DNA of 64,000 bases from Brachionus rotundiformis (taxonomy: Eukaryota > Rotifera > Eurotatoria > Ploima > Brachionidae). The stretch is from contig JAESIW010000065.1 of assembly GCA_016802295.1 (NCBI GenBank), forward strand, positions 372,001 through 436,000, read 5' to 3'. A model generated the notes under the pieces. It was not told where the DNA came from and made no database searches. It saw nothing but the letters and a program-made list of their open reading frames with translations. Shown piece after piece: positions 22,501 to 36,300 of this stretch; positions within the stretch are counted from its first letter, which is position 1, and the number at the start of each line of letters is the position of its first letter. A program made the position numbers and the translations under genes.

Positions 22501-23374
22501 TTATCAAACTAAAAGTCTATAATTTCAAAGTAAATGGTCATATAGAAAATTGTTATAGAGAGGTCAAATTATTTTTGCTTTTGAAAAAAAAATTAGACGT
22601 AATCTGTTAGGATTCTTTTTTTATAACTGTGACAAAAATTGGCTTTATTGACCAAAGTTTGAAAAGTTTATTTAATTTTTTATTTTGTAAGTGCTTATTT
22701 TTAAATTAATCTGATTGAATATGATATTTTTTATTTATTAATAACTATTCACTTTTTAAGATATTTTTATTATTTTGTTTGGTTAGGTTTATTTAATTGA
22801 ATTTTTCGACTTACTAAACTCCTAAATTGAATTTTAATTAAGAATTTGCTTCCTTATATTAATGTTTAATTTATGTGTTTTGAATTTTAAAATATTAGAA
22901 AGAAAAAGTTTGTATCAAAAACACAACATATGAGCTTAATATTAATCGAGCTCTAAATTAGAGAAAAAATAAATCCCTTTCTTAATTTATTTTAGAATAT
23001 TAAAAACAAAGTAAATTGAAGTAGCAGCATAAATTTTGTTATTCATTATTTCATTTGGACTTATTTTAATAGAGTAAGATCTTAGGAGGTGCTGAAAATA
23101 ACAAGCTTGAGAATCTTTTGAGCACTCTTTTTTAGATTTACCTATCAGTAGGAGATTTGGATTACAAATGTCAGAACAATTTATCTGAAAATTTTTCTAT
23201 TAATTTAAAATTTTTACATAACTTTTAAATTAAACTAAATAAACTGATCGGAAAGATTAAATTTTGCGTTTAATTTAAGATATGAATCAAATTGTCTCAA
23301 CAATATAGAAAATTTAGACAAAAGTAATTGTATATTCAAAAATTTTCTATTTAAATAAATCTTTCCTCATCCAG
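19555..23374 (+). other. Large intron or intergenic gap in the navigator locus
   Basis: About 3.8 kb with no frame I can support as an exon. A small exon able to convert phase 2 to phase 1 (length leaving remainder 2 on division by 3) could hide here. It contains the 141-bp inverted-repeat element at 22050-22190. Confidence 0.5.
22050..22190. mobile_element. 141-bp inverted-repeat element, possible TTAA-type MITE
   Basis: TAAATTGTCCA (22050-22060) is matched exactly in inverted form by TGGACAATTTA (22180-22190). Both ends abut TTAA, the target-site duplication used by piggyBac-type elements. Near the centre is a perfect 21-base palindrome, ATGATCTCGA-C-TCGAGATCAT (22099-22119). No coding capacity. 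TTAA is common in such AT-rich DNA, so the family assignment is tentative. Confidence 0.45.
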
Positions 23375-26300
23375 GTCCGAATACGGAAATCAAAAAACAA
23401 ACAGTTGAATTTCGACAAAAAGAAAATAACTTATCTAGAAAAAGCATTTTGCGCTCAAAGCTGGTCACGGCAAACAAAATTTTAGCCAATTCTGTAAATG
23501 AATCTAAGCAAGAACACATCGAGGACCTAAAAACCGAACAGATGCATAACGAGACAAGTAAAAATCCCACATTCAGAAGCGACGATGATTCAAAAGCTAG
23601 AGAAAATATGTCCCATAACCAAGAGGAAATATTGGAAGAATTTAAAAATTCACTAAATGAATTAATCAAGGCTTCCAAATGGACCAGAGAGTCAGAATTG
23701 TTGAACGAAAAATCCCATAATCTATCCATGCATGGGCCTAGTTTGAATAACGAAGAGAAAAAGCGTCACGAGAGCTTGACAATGAGAAAAAGCACGACCC
23801 TTAGTGACCATCATGCGTTCACTGTTCTAAATTTTAAAAATCAAACATTCAGCATTGATAAGTCCAAATCGTCTGAGTTTTTTAAATTATCGTCTAATAT
23901 GCCATTAGATTCTAGTTTATATATTCAAACGCCTCAGGTCAACAAACAAACTGATTCACTAGGTAATGCACCACACAATAAAAGCTTATTTTAAGTTTTC
24001 GTCATGAATTTAATATTTAAAATAAGCCTTTGTATTCAAGTTACTTTCAACTTGAATTAGGAAATTTAATCAATTTATTAAATTGTTGTCATATTGTAGA
24101 ATTGAATATTTTGAATTAATTTTAGACACCAAGTTGCATGATAAAAATTTAAATATTTTCTCAATCCATCAAGATCATTTGAGTAGATAAACACTTAATA
24201 GCTGTGTACACTTATCAACTTAATTGAGACATTAAAATGTTTGAATTCCGGCTAAATTTAAATTATGATCAAAATTTATCTCTAGAACCTAGTTTTTATT
24301 GTTTTATGAGCTTTAAAAAAAAAAAATTTCTCAAATTTTAGACCTTTAAACTACTGTATTTATTAGATCGCATTATTTCAAAGCAATTTAAATACCTTCA
24401 GGTTTGACTAATAGCCTTATGCTTAATTTTCTAGTAAAATATTTATCCTTCAAGGTAGTTTAAGCAAAGCGAAATTTAACAATTGCGCATAAACCAAAAG
24501 TACCACTTGAATCTAATTTAAATTCGAATGGTTAAATAAAACCATTAGTAATTTGTATTCTTTAGCCAAATGAGACTTGAAATTTTGACAAAAAAATTTA
24601 ATTTAATAATAAGATCTTACGCTACACAACACTTTAAAAAATCTACAATTAAAATATAAATTCTAGTTTAAGCAAAGAAATACAATTTGTCGAACTTATG
24701 ACGGCGACAAATTTTAATCGAAAATTTCACTTTTTGACTAATAATTGAATTTTTTTCTAGGTAGTCAAATTGTATCACCGCTATCATCCAGTCCGTCTGT
24801 CCTAAATACATCTCTTACATATTCATCTGACTCGGCAAAGTCTTCGTTGGTAAACATCCGCTCAACAAGTTCAAATAATTTAAACGATTCTTCATCTTCA
24901 TCATCAACTACTTTACAAACTCAAAAACAACCTAAAAATGAACAAAACTTATTGACCAACACAAAGGTAAATATTTTACGAACACATGTCCCTAGTGGAT
25001 TAGCCGATTTAATAAAACTAGAATATTAATTAATTAGTTTCAAAATTGATTTTAATTGATTGACCAAGATAGTTACTGTCCGATTTATTTGTGACAATTA
25101 AACAAAGACCTAAACTTTGGTTAAATTGCTTCAAGATTTGTTTAAGGTTAAACTCAAAATCGAAAATCTCCCAATTTAGATTTGTATTTTGCCTAAATAT
25201 CAAGTTTATTTAACATTTTGGTGATTATCTAAGCGTTCCAGATTTTGGTGAAACAAGTTTAAAAATTGTTAAATCTTAATCATCCATCACTGTTTGGTTA
25301 TTCAATTTAAATGTTTGAATTAGAATAAAATTTATAATTAAGTTTTAACACAATTTTTAATTTTAGACATAAAAAAGTATAAACAATGAGTTCATTTTTT
25401 TTTTGACTTAACAAAAGACTTATAGACCATTTTAAGTATTTGAAATAAGATGCCAGTCAAGTCTAGATATTTTAATTTAAAATCTTAAATTAGACGGGTT
25501 TTTAAGATTTAATTTTAAATTTTTTAATTTTGTAGAGATTCAGTAAACCAAAAAGTGTGTATTTGGTCAGAGAAGAGATTCCAAGCGACACATATCACAA
25601 CGATTCAAACAAACGATTTAGCACGACTAGTGAAATATTAACTAAAAAGTCATTAAATCAAGGTAATATTTTTAGCGATTTTTTTGAAGTTTATTATTTT
25701 TTTAAATCTTTTTAAAAATAAAACAAAATTTTTAAATTAGACCTTTTAAAAATTGCCTTGAAAATTAAATGGATTGTTTTTTCAATTAGAGTTAAATTGT
25801 AAAAATTAATTCTAAACTAATCGAATTTTATTTATTCAGATTTTTGAACCTTAGTATATATACATCATTCAGATTATACTGAGTTGCGTAATTTTGAATT
25901 CAAAATTTCGTTTACTTTTTAAGTGTTATACACCTAATGGTAACTCTCTCGTTATTTGGAATTGAATTTTTTTATTTATTCAAATTAACTCTTATTTTAT
26001 ACAGGCAATGCAGAATATTTGAATGTATTTTTAATAATATACTATTTTATTTAGAAATAGATTAAAATCAAATAAAATTTTGTACACAGATAAATTTATT
26101 ACTTTCTGATTTTATAAACAAGCATCTGTCCTTTACATTTTTTTATAAACAAATATTTTTCAAAATATTTGTAGGATTAATGTGAGATTATATTTTTTAA
26201 AGAAAGTTGAGTTTATTTTTGTTATTTTTTCTTATTTAATTAATTAGTATCATTTGTTATTGTCTGATAGTTAACAATTTATAAACGATTTGAGAATAAT

Positions 26301-29300
26301 TTTCTTCTAAATTTAACCAAATTTAAAACCTGCTATGATAATTTGATTTAAGATTTGGTTGATAAGAAGATATCCACATTTCAGTCCTGTTTAAACCAAA
26401 ATCAAAGAAAATCCATTCAGCGATTGAGCACTTCAGATAGTGTACAAAGCTTTCAGATGATTGACAAAAATCCTAAGCTCAGTACCATGCAAAATTCCCA
26501 TGATCCTCGCCGCTATTCGGATATCAAGCATTCAACTTCAAAATCACTGAATAAGTTTCAGTTTGAAACCAATTCCAGTAACCAAGTTACTCCGTTCCGA
26601 AAGTCAGCCAACTCATGGATAGCTCAGTCATTTAGGAAAGCGTTTAGTAAAATAGACAAAAAAAAAATGAAAAGTCAATCTCAACTAAACCAAATAAGCA
26701 AAAATACTATTTCTACTTTATCCATTAATTGTACCGAGAATGAGGCTGCTAATGAAAAGTCAAATACCGACGATGAAACTGAAACAACTCTTAAAAATAA
26801 GCTTTCGTTGCCGAGGGGCTCGCACGATTGCCTTAATGACTCAGAATCAGAGTTTGATGACGACGAAAACCTCAAGAAAAATGAATTTGTGTCAAAGCAT
26901 TCGAAAAATTTAATAATGACCAAAAGATCGTATAGGTCCGAATCAGAACTTGCTTTCAAAAATTTAAAACAAAAAGAAATGAATACTAATCAAGTTAATA
27001 AAACTAGTAATTTGATCACTATAGATAACAATATGAGCAAAATTCGAGAGGGTAAAATCCCTTTGAAGCTTAAAAATCACAAATCAGTATCCTCTTTGCT
27101 GACTACATCAATGAGTTCCAACCAAATAATGGATCAAACAAATTCAAGACAAAGAAAAAACATCAATATCCAAGAGTCAATGCCTTGTTCACCGAATGGT
27201 TCACAAAAATTTTTGAATAAATGGTAGTTTTTTTAATCTTATTTATTTAATTTATATTTTTTTTAAAGTAATTGTAAATTAAATGAATCAATGGTTACTG
27301 ATTTAAAGAAAAAATTGACCAACGCTGAGAATAAGTTAACAGATATAAGGCTTGAAGCGTTATCTTCTATTCATCAAATAGACCAGCTGAAAGAGTGCAT
27401 GGACAAAATGAAGGTAAATAAAAGATTAAAGATTTTTGTTTAAAAAAAATATGCATTTAAAATTTTAAACCTAAAAGATTTCATTAAGTTTATTAATTTT
27501 TTAATTGTTGAGTAAATTGTTTCTTAAGGGTATAACTTTTAAGAAATTTCACTTTTTAAGAGCAATTATTGATAAAATAAAAACCCCAAACTATCAGTAA
27601 AAATTAAATTTAAAACTAAAAATATTAATTAATTTACTTATAAAATACTATTAAGTTCTGTTCCTAAGCTGCTAATTAAAATTAATGTTGATTTAATCTA
27701 TTTCATTTTATTTGGGTTAAGCAACTCAACAGTTGATTTAGTTAATAAATCTAACTTAAATTTTATAAAAAATAGAATCAAATAATTTTTATCATTGAAT
27801 TTAATTTTTTTTCCGAGAAAACCTTGATACGTTTAATGATTATAAATAATAGTTATCAACTTTCATTTAATAAGCTTTTAGGTTTTTAGATTAAAAAAAC
27901 TATTGACATTTGTTTAAAAATTAATAATCTCAAAATTTTAAGAATGAAATGATCGAAATAAAATCAGAGAATAATTTACTCAAAAAATATATTCAAGAGA
28001 CAAAATGCGGCCGGGTTGATATTTCAGGAGCAAGCGAATTAGTTAACAATTACGAGAATAATTCTCTGGTTGAATTACCTGACAAGATTGTTCAAATGCT
28101 TGAGTCGGTCAATAGAAACATGAACAACTACTATTATTCATATAGTATATACTCAAAAAGAAAAAAAACTTTATTTAAAAATTTAAAAATTTTAGATTTT
28201 TTACTCAATGATGAAAATGAATTGCTGCTAAGGAAAGCCTTAGTAACAATTGATTGTTCATACCAATTGCAGTTTAGTCCTAATAGTGATGGTATATCGG
28301 TAAACAGCTATCGCCTGTGCACAATAAATATTGACAGCAAGCTAAAATGGCCTCTAATGGACGGAATAGTTTCTTATGTGTTCAAAAGATATATATTAAA
28401 AATTGACCAAAACAAGTCAATTGGTTTGAATCAATGTTCAATAGATAGATATCAAATAGGAGACATGGTTCGAAGAATAAGTGATCCAAAATGCCCCGAT
28501 TTGCTTCCCTTTGGTTATCTAATCGGAAATAATTGCGTAATCAAGATATTTCTTAAAGATAATTCGAGTCATCTTGATACTCTTGCATATGAAACCTTAA
28601 TTCCTAAGTATTTACTCGAAGATTACGTTAGTATGCTTGAAAAGAATAGGCTTCTAGCAATCAGTGGTTTGTATAAATTTGGAAAAACTTATCTAATGTA
28701 CAAATTATCCCAATTTGTGTGTAAAAACTCCGAAAAAAATTTTGAAATATTTTATCTGAATATTGACGAATTGGCCGGTTATATGTATACTAAGTCGTCT
28801 TCAACTAATTTAATGAATACATTGATGTCCAAAATAGATGAAAAGCTTACATTTTTGGAACAGCTTAATCGCTCTCTAATAATATTAATAGATAACTTTC
28901 AAATTTTATTTAATACTAGTGAATTTGATTCTGTTTATTTTTTAAATTATATTGCACATATCAAAAACAAATACAAGTAATTTTATTTTTATTTTTGAAA
29001 ATAACTCAGAATTTATTTTTTCATAATAAGATAGTTTTGTTTATGTTATTAAGATTGATCAGTAGGATACTTTTATCTAAAAAAAAACTCTTTTTATGTT
29101 CATCATAAAAATGATTCATTTTTTAGATTATTTAATAATTATGAATTTTAATCAATGATTTTAATATTATAAGAAGTTAAAGGCTATCCGGAACCAAAAT
29201 TCTCAGCAGTTATTCATAAAATAGTTTAAAAAAAAATATTTTAGTTTCATTGTTGACTCACCGATAGATTTTATTTTAAAAAAAATAATATATTATGGAT

Positions 29301-30345
29301 CCATTGTGTTTTCTAAAAAATATTCTCTGAGTTGAATAAATTAATCATCTATTAATTTAATAATTAATAAAGAGCTTACTTTGTGATAACATGCAACGAA
29401 ACTGCAGGGTCCGATTCGAAGAATTGTCAAGTGCCGCTTGATTTCTATAACCACTTCAAGTAGGTTTAGTTTCTTAATAAAATCTTGAATGTATTTTTTT
29501 CAATTTTTTTCTATCAGATGGGCAAATCTTAACATTCAATATGAAGAATTTCTTCACTTCTATCTCAAAAGAAATTTGATTAATTATCAAGTGGATAATA
29601 TAAAAGCAAAACAGTCATGTGCAATAATGGAGAAAGTAGTCTGGTTTGTATGCGAAGTGTACCGACTTGTTAATGAGTTTATTTCTAAATTAGGCTTAAA
29701 AAATTATATTCTAAGTATTATAATTATTATTTTTCTGAGTTAAAAAATATTTAAATTTGAATTAAGTGCCGACTAATTTTATGAATATACCATTTGGAGC
29801 TGAAGCCTCAGAAAAATGGTTCATTGAGCAATGGAACTATAGCATAATTCCCTATTTGAATGATCTATTCAAATTCAAGATAGAAAGTGATGCACCAAGA
29901 CAGACTGATCCGATCGAATGGATTATCAAAAATTATGTTTGGTCAAAAAATTCAAATTCAATTGGTGTTAGTCAAAGATTACAACGAATTAAAATTGATG
30001 AAAAATATGTCACCAAAACATTTAGAACGTCTGCATCGTCTAATGATTCTGATTTAAACTGTGCAGATTTTTCCAGTCATTCCGAAACTGGAACTCATTT
30101 GGTAATTTTTATTTTTGTTGTCAAGTCATCTTTAATTAAGAATTGTAAAGGTATCCATGCTTCTCAAGTTGCAACAAGCTACCAGTCTAGTATGTAAAGA
30201 TGAAAATATCTCTAGTGGCTATTACGATTCTTCATCGTCAAGTGCATCAACATCTTCCACTTCACCAAATTGTAATTTTAAGCAGACAAAAAGCATATTG
30301 TTAAATTCACTATCAAACAAATCCAAGATAGAGTCGTCCCTTTAG
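23375..30345 (+). CDS. Neuron navigator, copy A (C-terminal AAA module, multi-exon)
   Basis: Ten exons: 23375-23962, 24761-24966, 25536-25662, 26353-27223, 27269-27413, 27943-28976, 29373-29459, 29518-29714, 29767-30101 and 30151-30345, all phase-consistent. Order as in NAV/unc-53/sickie: Ser/Lys-rich disordered region; a WIAQSFRKAF motif (NAV NW...LRSSFKQAF); a coiled coil with KLTDIRLEALSSIHQIDQL, almost identical to vertebrate NAV; then the AAA module. Landmarks are YQIGDMVRR, CPDLLPFGYLIG, LIPKYLLEDYVSML, Walker A GLYKFGKT (28666-28689), Walker B LIILIDNF, WFIEQWNYSIIPYL and the tail SMLLKLQQAT. Navigators bind microtubule plus ends and guide axon and cell migration. The 51 bases at 28145-28195 look like a further, in-frame intron. 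Its 5' end is uncertain. Confidence 0.85.
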
Positions 30346-33300
30346 AATTATTTTTTTATAAATGTTTCATTTTTCAAAAATCTTAAATTATATTTTAATA
30401 TAAAATTTTTTTTGAAAAAAAGAAATAAAAAAGCTTAAAAAAATCCTAATTTTCAATTTTCTATTATAATTTTGAAAATTCTGTTTATATTTATTTTTCA
30501 ACACTAAAATTGTATTAAAATAGTAATAAAAGTATTTTCAAAACTTGAAACATCTTTTTGTCAGTGTTTATTTATTATTTTCTAATAATTTTAATAACCG
30601 TAAAATCGAAAATCAATCGCATTGGACATAAAATTTTTAAAAAATTTATATAAACAAAATAAATTTAAAATAGATCGGAGCTTATTATTTTTATTTGAGG
30701 CAAAAACTAAATTTTAAAATAGAACAAGCTTCAATATTTTCTAAATAAATTTTTAACTCTATATGAAGGACTCGCAATTTTTTTGTAATTAAGTCTAAAA
30801 ATCAACATATTTATAAATCAAAAAAAGATTTACTGAATAATTGTTTGACTTTTATGCAATATTTTTATTATAGGGAAGAAAAAAAAATTCAAAAGCGTCT
30901 TTAAAGGTTAATTTTTTAATACAAAATTTAATTGTACACAATTAAATTTTAAAGGGAATTAATTTTTTGCTTAATAAAGCATTTAAAAGTAAAAAACATA
31001 TCAATTCAATAAATTGTTTATAGTATGAAAAAATTTGTAATATTTAAAATAAATAAATCGATATGTATATAAATATATGATAAGGCGATACAAAACTCAT
31101 CGAGCACTTGAGTATCTAAAGGCTTTGTTTTCCAAAAATAGTTTTCCCACAAAAGACGATAGTGTACTAGAAATATTTATATTGGTAAATGATAAGGAAT
31201 GATTGATCATTAAGTAATAAAAGTTAATTTATATTTTACGATTTATGCAATCAGGAGTTTGTTTATTTGGCTCTTCTGACCATTAAGCTGGTTATTAGTC
31301 CAATAATAAAAAATCAAGTATAGCCCATTAATTGATCTTTAAGGAGCTTTTTGATTTTATTTTTTCCTAATATCTAAAGTTATTTATTAATTTAATCGGC
31401 TAAGCGTCTTCTAATGGTCGAAAAATGCTGATCTAATCTAAATAAAGCACATTTTTTTTATTTCAAAAATCATCGATAAGCAAAAAATCATATCAAGCAA
31501 GTAGAAACTTGGATAACGCAAACTACAAAATATATATTTCTTTTTTTATAATTAATAAAATATTTAAATAAATAAATTATATTCTTATTAGCACTCATTA
31601 GATCCGAGTCTGATGGGTGAAATGTAATCTGTTTCTTTAACCATATTTTTTTAAAAATAATAGAATAAAATAAAATATACTCTCAGCTTAATAAATCATG
31701 GTTGTGTTTATCAAAAAGATAAATCGGTTTTTACAAGATAAACATTTAATCTCGGAAAACTGTCGTTGATTCAGCCAGCAGATATTTAATATAAAAGCTA
31801 TTATTTTATTTGGTCCGTGACCGAAGTTTTATATCGATTTATCAAAATTACGACTAAAGCCATATCTTTCGTCAGACTGGTCTATTAATATAATTTCAAG
31901 TTTTTTTAATTAAAAATCGAGTCTGCTATCATTGTGAATGTGAATTTATTGAAATCAATATTTTTAATTATATTTTTTTTTCTATCAAATAGAAATATCC
32001 TCGGCAATAAGATACCAAGAATCTGAATGGTTGCGAAATAGTTAGGCTTCGGTAGGAGATGACAAGTTTGACGCTTGATTTAAGGTAAATAATTTGAATT
32101 TGATAGAGACTGGCACAAAAATTTAAACTATCGAGATCTATTTGTTTTTTTAACCTATCTGACCATTACTAAACCTAAGGAATAGTTCTTAAATTTTTCA
32201 AAAATAGAGATTTTTAAGAATATTTTAAGCGAATTTGGCCAGGTTTGTTGTTTTTAGATAAATACTGCTTTGATTCACATAGAGCTTACATTAGTTTCTG
32301 ACTATTAAATTTTCCTACTCAATTTAGTGTTACAAATTGATTTCAGTGAGATTTGAACGATCAATTGATTTATTGGAAATTAAAAACTATTTTTACACAG
32401 GAGGTAATCTGCACATTTTTCCTATTAAAATACCAATAATTCTTTTTTCCCATGCACTTTTTCAATTTTTGAAAAAAGCCAAAATTCTAGACTATTTTAT
32501 TACTTTTTTATTAGACAATTTTTTCTCAATTTGGCATCGACTTTCCATCTTATCTTTGTTTTTAATAATTAATTAATATAAGCTTAATATCATTTATATT
32601 TTTTTAATTATTTTATCTTTACATTATTTGTACTGAACAGCTAAAGAAAAAATATTTTCCGAAATACGATTTAAAGCTTCAAATAAATAGTTATCTTTTC
32701 ATTATGCTGGATAAGAAAAATAATCAATATTGTATAATTGTTGATTCATACGATAAAAACGAATAGTTGAATAACTTTTAAATGCTAAACCTTGAATAGC
32801 ATGTAGGTCAACATTTGGTAAAAGAAAAATTACCAAATGAACGCTTGATTGAAAATTTTTTCCCACATGTTAAAAGTATCAGCTTATTTTTGTTTAAACT
32901 CAATGAAATAATAACCTTTAAGAATTTTTCAAAACATTGTTATTATCTTAAATAAAATTAATCATTTTTTACCAATAAATATTTTTAATGTTAGATTGAT
33001 ATAAGTGGAATTTTGAATTGTAAAGATTTTAAGGATTTTAGTTTAAATATACTTTTGGCAATTTGGTGACCCAATCGGAATTAAGATTTAGAAAAATTTT
33101 AATAAAAAATAAAAAAGATAACTTGTTTTTTGATTTAGATTTTAAAAAATTTTAAAAATTTTATTTGGACAAAAAGCTAAGCTTAATGACCTTTAAATAC
33201 AATGTAAAATTTAAAAACCCAACAACTTAGTTCGTTACAAATTTGATCCAGGTTTTATGATCTTTATCATTTACAACTTTATCTAAATTATCCTCAAATC

Positions 33301-36300
33301 GGTCAAGTTTTACAAACTTTTTTGACCAAAACCGGCACACACATCCTGCCGATAAGGGTCATTTGAAAGTGGTTAAAATTAGATTATTTCGGAAAGAACA
33401 TTAGACTGTAATTTTTGAAAGTATTTAATCAAGTACTTGGTCTAATAAGGAAGCTGATTCTATTAAAATTCTATTAAATATTTAATTGATAGGTATTTAA
33501 AATATTTAAAATCGATCGATGTTTAAAAGCCGATTAAAGGCTCTTGAAAAAGTCAGACGATCATCTGCACGAGCTTTTAAATAGCTGTTTATTTTAATAA
33601 TGAGAGTTTAGGCAGGATTTTTCTTTTCGCGGCGGAGGCGCCAACTGAGCTCATTCACGGACATTTACGACAAACGTGATTCTGCACAGTTTTAGATTTT
33701 TTTGGCAAATTAAGTCCTAATTTTAGCAAAAATAATTTTGTTTAATTCGATATGTTTTTTATTTGAGAAACAAGTTTAAGTAAATGAGCTCAGCAGACAG
33801 TAAAGCAATTGAATAGAATTTAGGGCGACAGTTGATGTTAAATTTAATGAGTATAATTTTCTAGATTTTAATTAAAACGATAGGACTTAGCTACCATTGA
33901 AATATAATTTACTCAAGTGGTTCCAAGAAGCAAGTGTCTCATGTTTGATTAAGCTTTATTTTATTTAGAGCCACATGCAGATCTTTTCATCTTTGGACAC
34001 TGTCCGCTACTTACTACCAAAACAATGTATGAGCTTTTTGTTTAGTGATCGATTCATGCTGTTTTCTAATGTCATGAGAGTCGGACTTTGCAATGATAAA
34101 GAAATTATCAGCTAAGGCCTTTGGCCATAGATCGAAAATCTGCTAATGTTCATTAGCTGTCGATTCTTCGGACATTAAACAGACTCAAAACCCGAAACGA
34201 AACTCGGTCAGCTGAAAATCAATAATCTTTCAGTCCGAATCAATATTTCCGAATTAGTTTAGCTTGATTGAGTTCTAAAATAAACGGGTAAATAGAATGA
34301 TAGTACGAAGATAGAGACATTCAAATTTACAATCGAGACTAGCCACCTACTGGATACTTAAATAAACAACTTGGTTGAGTGAGTTTCAATTAAGTTTAAA
34401 ATTAAGTTAATTGTTCAGTTCACTTGCATTCATAGACAAAAAAGATAAAGTGAAATAAAAAATCTTGGCAAATATTTTTTTATTAAACAAAAAGGAATCA
34501 ATTGGAATGTTTAATTCTAAATTTGTTCAAATAAAATATTATCAATTTCAAATAATAAATGACCGAATCGATATATTTGTCCATCAAGTTTTGTTTATGC
34601 ATGTCCAAGCTTTTGTTTTGTTTGCCAATAGTGATTGACACTTATTGATACTTGCTTTAAGATTAGCCATTTAATTCGGCTATAAATTTCTAGCCTGGTC
34701 GGACACGGCTCTAATTTTTTTTCTAATTTTAAGCTCCGATTACTCTAAAGCCTTGATTTTTTTTTCAAATTTTGATTGACATTTATCTTTCACGAATTAA
34801 TATTAGTAATTACAAATTATTTAAATTTAATTTCTTTTCTAAACATATCTTAATTATTAACACTTAAAATATTCTAGTTTAAATGCGTATTAAATACTTT
34901 GTCAAAGCAACCTAGCTGTCTGAGACTTTTTAACAATTTAATTTAGATCGAATTATTTTTCTCATTAAAAACATTAAACTTAACCCAAGTCTTTTAGACT
35001 ATGATTAATTTTGTAATTAGTTCGGTATGACTGTCACGTGATTTAAGAAATTCAACAAGACCAAATCATTATGAGGACAAATAGACAAAATAATATTCAT
35101 ATTATTTTAAATTAAATTTTAAATCGAGTGTTAAACGATAAATTATTAATATATTTTTGTTTAATAAACGAAAAAAAGATTAATTTGTCACATAGTACTT
35201 TAAAACGAATAAATATAGCTTTTTAAAATTGTTACTTTCTTTAAGGTAAAATAAAATATTAAAACTAATTTTGCTTTAATTATACCCATTTTTGATATTT
35301 AATAGATCGGTGAATTGCCTCTAAATTAAGCAAAGCGTTAAATTAATACCAATGTAGATAAAAGACTATTTTGACTATTGGAAGTTGTTGAAATATTGGT
35401 GTCGAAATAAATGACAGTTTATAGCTATCTATTGTGTGATTTATCAAATAATTATAAGCTATTTAGAAAATAATAAAGCCTTTAAATGAGAGTTTTATAG
35501 CATTGAGTGTTTGAAGTTTCTTAACTCGAGACCACTTAAAGGAAAGGGCTATGTACATAGGGTACCTCATCTAAATGATTGGAATTTTTTCTTTCTATTT
35601 TTATTTTAAAATAAATATTATGCAATGGAATTTTATTTGTTTAATTGTTGATTATATTATTACTAAGAATTTATGCCGATTCGATAAGAAATTAAGTATT
35701 TTTCAAAATAAAAAACATGTTTTTTTTTAAATATTCCTTTCGGATACTCAGATTTAAGACAGTGTTTTATATTTATTGGTGTTTTTTATCTATTTAGATT
35801 TTATTTACAAATGATAAAATTTTGACCCTAGCAAACTAGGATACGCCAAACAAATGCACTAATGATAAAATTGAACAGTTACGTGTGGAATCAATAATAA
35901 TCAGTTTTTGGTATTACTCAAAACATTCAAGTCGAAATAAAATGCTAGCCAAACTTGGGTAAATTGCTTTTTTTTTGTTTTAGATTTATTATTTCAATTT
36001 ATAAATTTGATTTACTGCACCAGTGTTTTGGTTATCGATTAATTTATCATTTTTAAGCCTATTTTATTTCAGTTTAGGAAGCTGACTGATTAATTGTTTT
36101 CAAAAACCTAATTTTTAGTATACCATATATTAATCAAAGCCTTGATATGAAATTTTTTTAGTTCTAAATAGAGTTATTTCAATTAAAATGTCGTTAAATA
36201 AGAGGAAATCTTTCAAGGTTTTTTTCAATAACTCGATTATAAACGCAATTGCGGAAATATAATTTATAATTTCGTTTTATTTTAAAATTTCAATTACCAT

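Noticed and set aside
32337..32576. 79-codon hydrophobic open frame in the gap between the navigator copies
   Set aside because: Phe/Leu/Ile-rich as expected from T-rich DNA; no ATG context, no family resemblance.
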